A stretch of DNA of 6,693 nt from Hyphomicrobiales bacterium. GTDB lineage: Bacteria > Pseudomonadota > Alphaproteobacteria > Rhizobiales > Beijerinckiaceae. Every line of letters begins with the position of its first letter. Within the stretch, counting starts at the first letter, position 1. The notes below the pieces were generated by a model that had not been told where the DNA came from, did not search any database, and worked only from the letters and a program-made list of their open reading frames with translations. A program made the translations under genes and the position numbers. Shown here piece by piece: positions 5,687-6,693 of this stretch. The stretch spans positions 1-6,693 of the forward strand of contig JAQGKN010000594.1 in the NCBI GenBank assembly GCA_028290085.1, read 5' to 3'.

Positions 5687-6693
5687 CACTTTCCGTGCTC
5701 CTTGTTCCATTGAAGGAAGTCTTTGAACATTTTTTCCTGATCGGTGCTCGACATGGTGCCGAGATCCGGGCGTGAATCCACGAAGCTGTTGAATTGTTCG
5801 AGGCGTTGTGGCGGGGGAGCTACCTTCTTGAGGGCGTCGCTCACACGCGGCTCGCGGGGGGCGGGCGGGTGGTCCAGCCACTTCTGGGCCGGAATGAATC
5901 GCCGCCATCCCGGAACATCGGCTGCGAGATTGACCTCGCGCCATTTTGGATGATGAGTAGCATCGCGCAGGCCCGCGAAACCACCGAAAAACGCATCCGT
6001 GAACTTGGTGAGGTTCTTGTAGCGGGCCGAACCCGGCTTTGCATCGAGCGCGACGAGCACTGTACCGATCGCGACCGTGTCGACATTCGCGTCCGGCTTC
6101 ACCAGCCCCGGATAATCCGCCGCCGTGATTTGCGCCGGATAATAAAAGTCCTGCATCGGGCCCTTGTAGGGGATGGGCACGAGGTGCAGGCCGCCGATGG
6201 TCATCTCGGCAATGGCCGGTACGGGCTTGCCGCCAACGAACACGGCCGCATCGACTTCGCCTCGACCAAGCTTTTCAAGCGCTGTCTTCTGGTCGGTGAC
6301 GACGGTCTGTGGCTTAACGCTGGCGCGCTCGAACAGCAGGGCGGCGGTGCGTCCCCCCGGAGTATCGGCCGAGCCTACAGCCACCTTCTTGCCAGCGAGA
6401 TCCGTAAATGTCGCGATGCCGGGACGGGCGACGACGTGGATTTCCTGATTGTAGAGCCGCGCGACGAAGCTCAGCTTGCGGGCGAGTTCCGGGCCGGCGG
6501 ACTTGCGTGCATCGTCCAGCGCGTCCGATTGAAGGATGGCGAGATCGGCATCGCTGCCGCCGTCGGGACTTGCGAGCTGGTCGATGGAAATTTTGCCGAG
6601 CTCGGGACGTAGGGTTATGCCCGCACCTTCAACGAGGGCTGCGATTTCCGCAGCGCTGCGCGCGGTGGTGGTTTGAGCCTCGCCCGCCAGCAC
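5686..6693 (-). CDS. TAXI-family (TRAP-type) solute-binding protein, 5'-partial
   Basis: This resembles the TAXI family of periplasmic solute receptors (NMT1-like fold), which capture small organic anions and hand them to a TRAP permease; the ligand cannot be read from sequence. The 335 codons present lack the N-terminus and signal peptide, which lie beyond the window edge. Counting from the first codon in view: an early helix with IAALVEGAGITLRPE (17-31), a strand region DADLAILQSDAL (48-59), YNQEIHVVARPG (81-92), and the typical FTDLAGKKVAVGSADTPGG (96-114), followed by VDAAVFVGGKPVPA (147-160), the usual lobe-hinge pattern. The C-terminal 70 or so residues (from about VPGWRRFIPAQKWLDHPP) are Pro-rich and charged and form an extension past the binding fold. 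It ends FLQWNKEHGK, and its TGA overlaps the next gene's ATG. No TRAP membrane subunit is seen downstream; one could lie upstream, outside the window. Confidence 0.83.
   Translation of the reverse strand: MLAGEAQTTTARSAAEIAALVEGAGITLRPELGKISIDQLASPDGGSDADLAILQSDALDDARKSAGPELARKLSFVARLYNQEIHVVARPGIATFTDLAGKKVAVGSADTPGGRTAALLFERASVKPQTVVTDQKTALEKLGRGEVDAAVFVGGKPVPAIAEMTIGGLHLVPIPYKGPMQDFYYPAQITAADYPGLVKPDANVDTVAIGTVLVALDAKPGSARYKNLTKFTDAFFGGFAGLRDATHHPKWREVNLAADVPGWRRFIPAQKWLDHPPAPREPRVSDALKKVAPPPQRLEQFNSFVDSRPDLGTMSSTDQEKMFKDFLQWNKEHGK

Noticed and set aside
5687..5944. N-terminal extension of the anchored repeat protein
   Set aside because: The added residues are low-complexity, Arg/Pro-rich and overlap the end of the TAXI gene in another frame; the TGATG overlap gives a natural start at 5686.
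5794..6612. 272-codon open frame on the plus strand opposite the TAXI gene
   Set aside because: It is antisense to a well-conserved family protein, has no recognisable domain, and long antisense frames are common in GC-rich DNA.

Overview
The window is GC-rich, gene-dense bacterial DNA. Codon use and protein families (a short-Q-loop cytochrome bd oxidase, a TAXI-type binding protein, a PAS-HAMP chemoreceptor and a CelD-like acetyltransferase) suggest an alphaproteobacterium, most likely of the Rhizobiales/Hyphomicrobiales. That placement is inference from protein style only. No rRNA, tRNA, CRISPR array, insertion sequence or phage gene is visible.

Left part, plus strand. Positions 2-1211 hold the 3' part of a methyl-accepting chemotaxis protein gene (end of a PAS domain, HAMP, signalling domain). 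It is broken by a +1 frameshift near 668-671: both halves of the signalling domain are recognisable, but they lie in different frames. A 130-base gap with a weak candidate promoter follows. Next comes a tight two-gene operon, cydA-cydB (cioA-cioB type), encoding a quinol oxidase of the cytochrome bd family. All four expected heme ligands are present. The quinone-binding loop is short, as in cyanide-insensitive oxidases. The cydB ribosome binding site lies in the last codons of cydA. No small third subunit gene (CydX or DUF2474 type) follows.

Right part, minus strand. cydB converges, with only 15 bases between stops, on a gene for a CelD/BcsL-like GNAT-fold acetyltransferase that probably starts at a TTG codon. 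Upstream of it is a 77-base gap with three copies of an ATCACGAG-type motif, two direct and one inverted. They form a perfect 9-bp inverted repeat followed by TTTT on the minus strand, so the site is either a terminator for the upstream pair or an operator. Upstream of that is a translationally coupled pair: a TAXI-type periplasmic solute-binding protein (its 5' end lies outside the window), whose TGA overlaps the ATG of a membrane-anchored, Ala/Pro-rich protein with a C-terminal Sel1/TPR-like helical repeat region.

The window is mostly ordinary core or accessory metabolism; I found no clearly undescribed system. The points most worth a second look are the chemoreceptor frameshift, the repeat cluster at 4916-4959, and the coupling of a TAXI binding protein to an anchored repeat protein with no TRAP permease in view.
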